A stretch of 5,456 nucleotides of DNA, taken from the NCBI GenBank assembly GCA_900556465.1, contig USPK01000066.1:1-5456 (forward strand). The letters are read 5' to 3'. The position numbers were made by a program, and so were the translations under genes. The notes beneath the pieces are model-generated. The model saw only the letters and a program-made list of their open reading frames with translations, had not been told where the DNA came from and made no database searches. The DNA is from an uncultured Prevotella sp. GTDB lineage: Bacteria; Bacteroidota; Bacteroidia; Bacteroidales; Bacteroidaceae. How positions within the stretch are numbered: position 1 is the first letter of the stretch; the number at the start of each line of letters is the position of its first letter. Positions 5,456 through 5,456 of the stretch are shown in pieces.

Positions 5456-5456
5456 C

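Larger units (their letters stand above)
4792..5456. other. Non-coding intergenic region upstream of the M28 peptidase gene
   Basis: These 665 bases separate the leftward peptidase gene from a gene beyond the right edge. They hold two arrays with about 21-bp period (4934-5016 and 5158-5264) and one good rightward promoter at the far end. Reading frames here are short or low-complexity and match no family I know. No convincing leftward promoter for the peptidase is visible; the nearest is TACCTTTA at 5133-5126, one mismatch from the -7 consensus and without a -33 box. I see no tRNA or riboswitch. Confidence 0.7.

Overview
The window looks like a chromosomal stretch of a GC-rich member of the Bacteroidales. 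Three lines of evidence support this. Promoters have the Bacteroidetes primary-sigma form (TTTG, 19-21 nt, TAnnTTTG), with clear examples at 3640-3671 and 5423-5455. The tmRNA tag is Gly-Glu-Asn-Lys-Tyr-Ala-Leu-Ala-Ala, which follows the pattern of Bacteroidetes tags ending NYALAA. The substrate-binding lipoprotein belongs to a family I recognise from Bacteroides-type genomes. Genus cannot be settled from the sequence; the high GC would suit Alistipes-like or other GC-rich Bacteroidales.

Every gene found is on the minus strand, so transcription runs right to left. From right to left: 4792-5456 is a non-coding region holding two short arrays with about 21-bp periodicity and a strong promoter pointing out of the right edge. 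3787-4791 encodes an exported M28-family zinc metallopeptidase. 3629-3786 is a spacer with two hairpins and the ssrA promoter. 3230-3628 is ssrA (tmRNA, about 399 nt). 3012-3229 is a spacer with a probable ssrA terminator and a promoter-like -7 element almost touching the next start codon. 1968-3011 is ansA (cytoplasmic type I L-asparaginase). 790-1971 is a periplasmic substrate-binding lipoprotein. 1-793 is the start of a FecCD/BtuC-type ABC permease that runs off the left edge.

The last three genes form a tight operon: ansA overlaps the lipoprotein gene, and the lipoprotein gene overlaps the permease gene, each by 4 nt in an ATGA arrangement. The lipoprotein and permease are two parts of an ABC importer for a metal chelate (iron-siderophore, haem or cobalamin type). 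The ATPase and any TonB-dependent receptor would lie beyond the left edge. Why a cytosolic asparaginase leads this unit is not clear from the sequence. ssrA (trans-translation, ribosome rescue) is a stand-alone RNA gene with its own promoter, and the peptidase is an independent single gene.

I did not find evidence for a new defence or mobile system. The points most worth a second look are the apparently leaderless ansA transcript, the asparaginase-transporter operon, the exact tmRNA tag, and the two 21-bp-period arrays upstream of the peptidase, one of which keeps a long spurious reading frame open.
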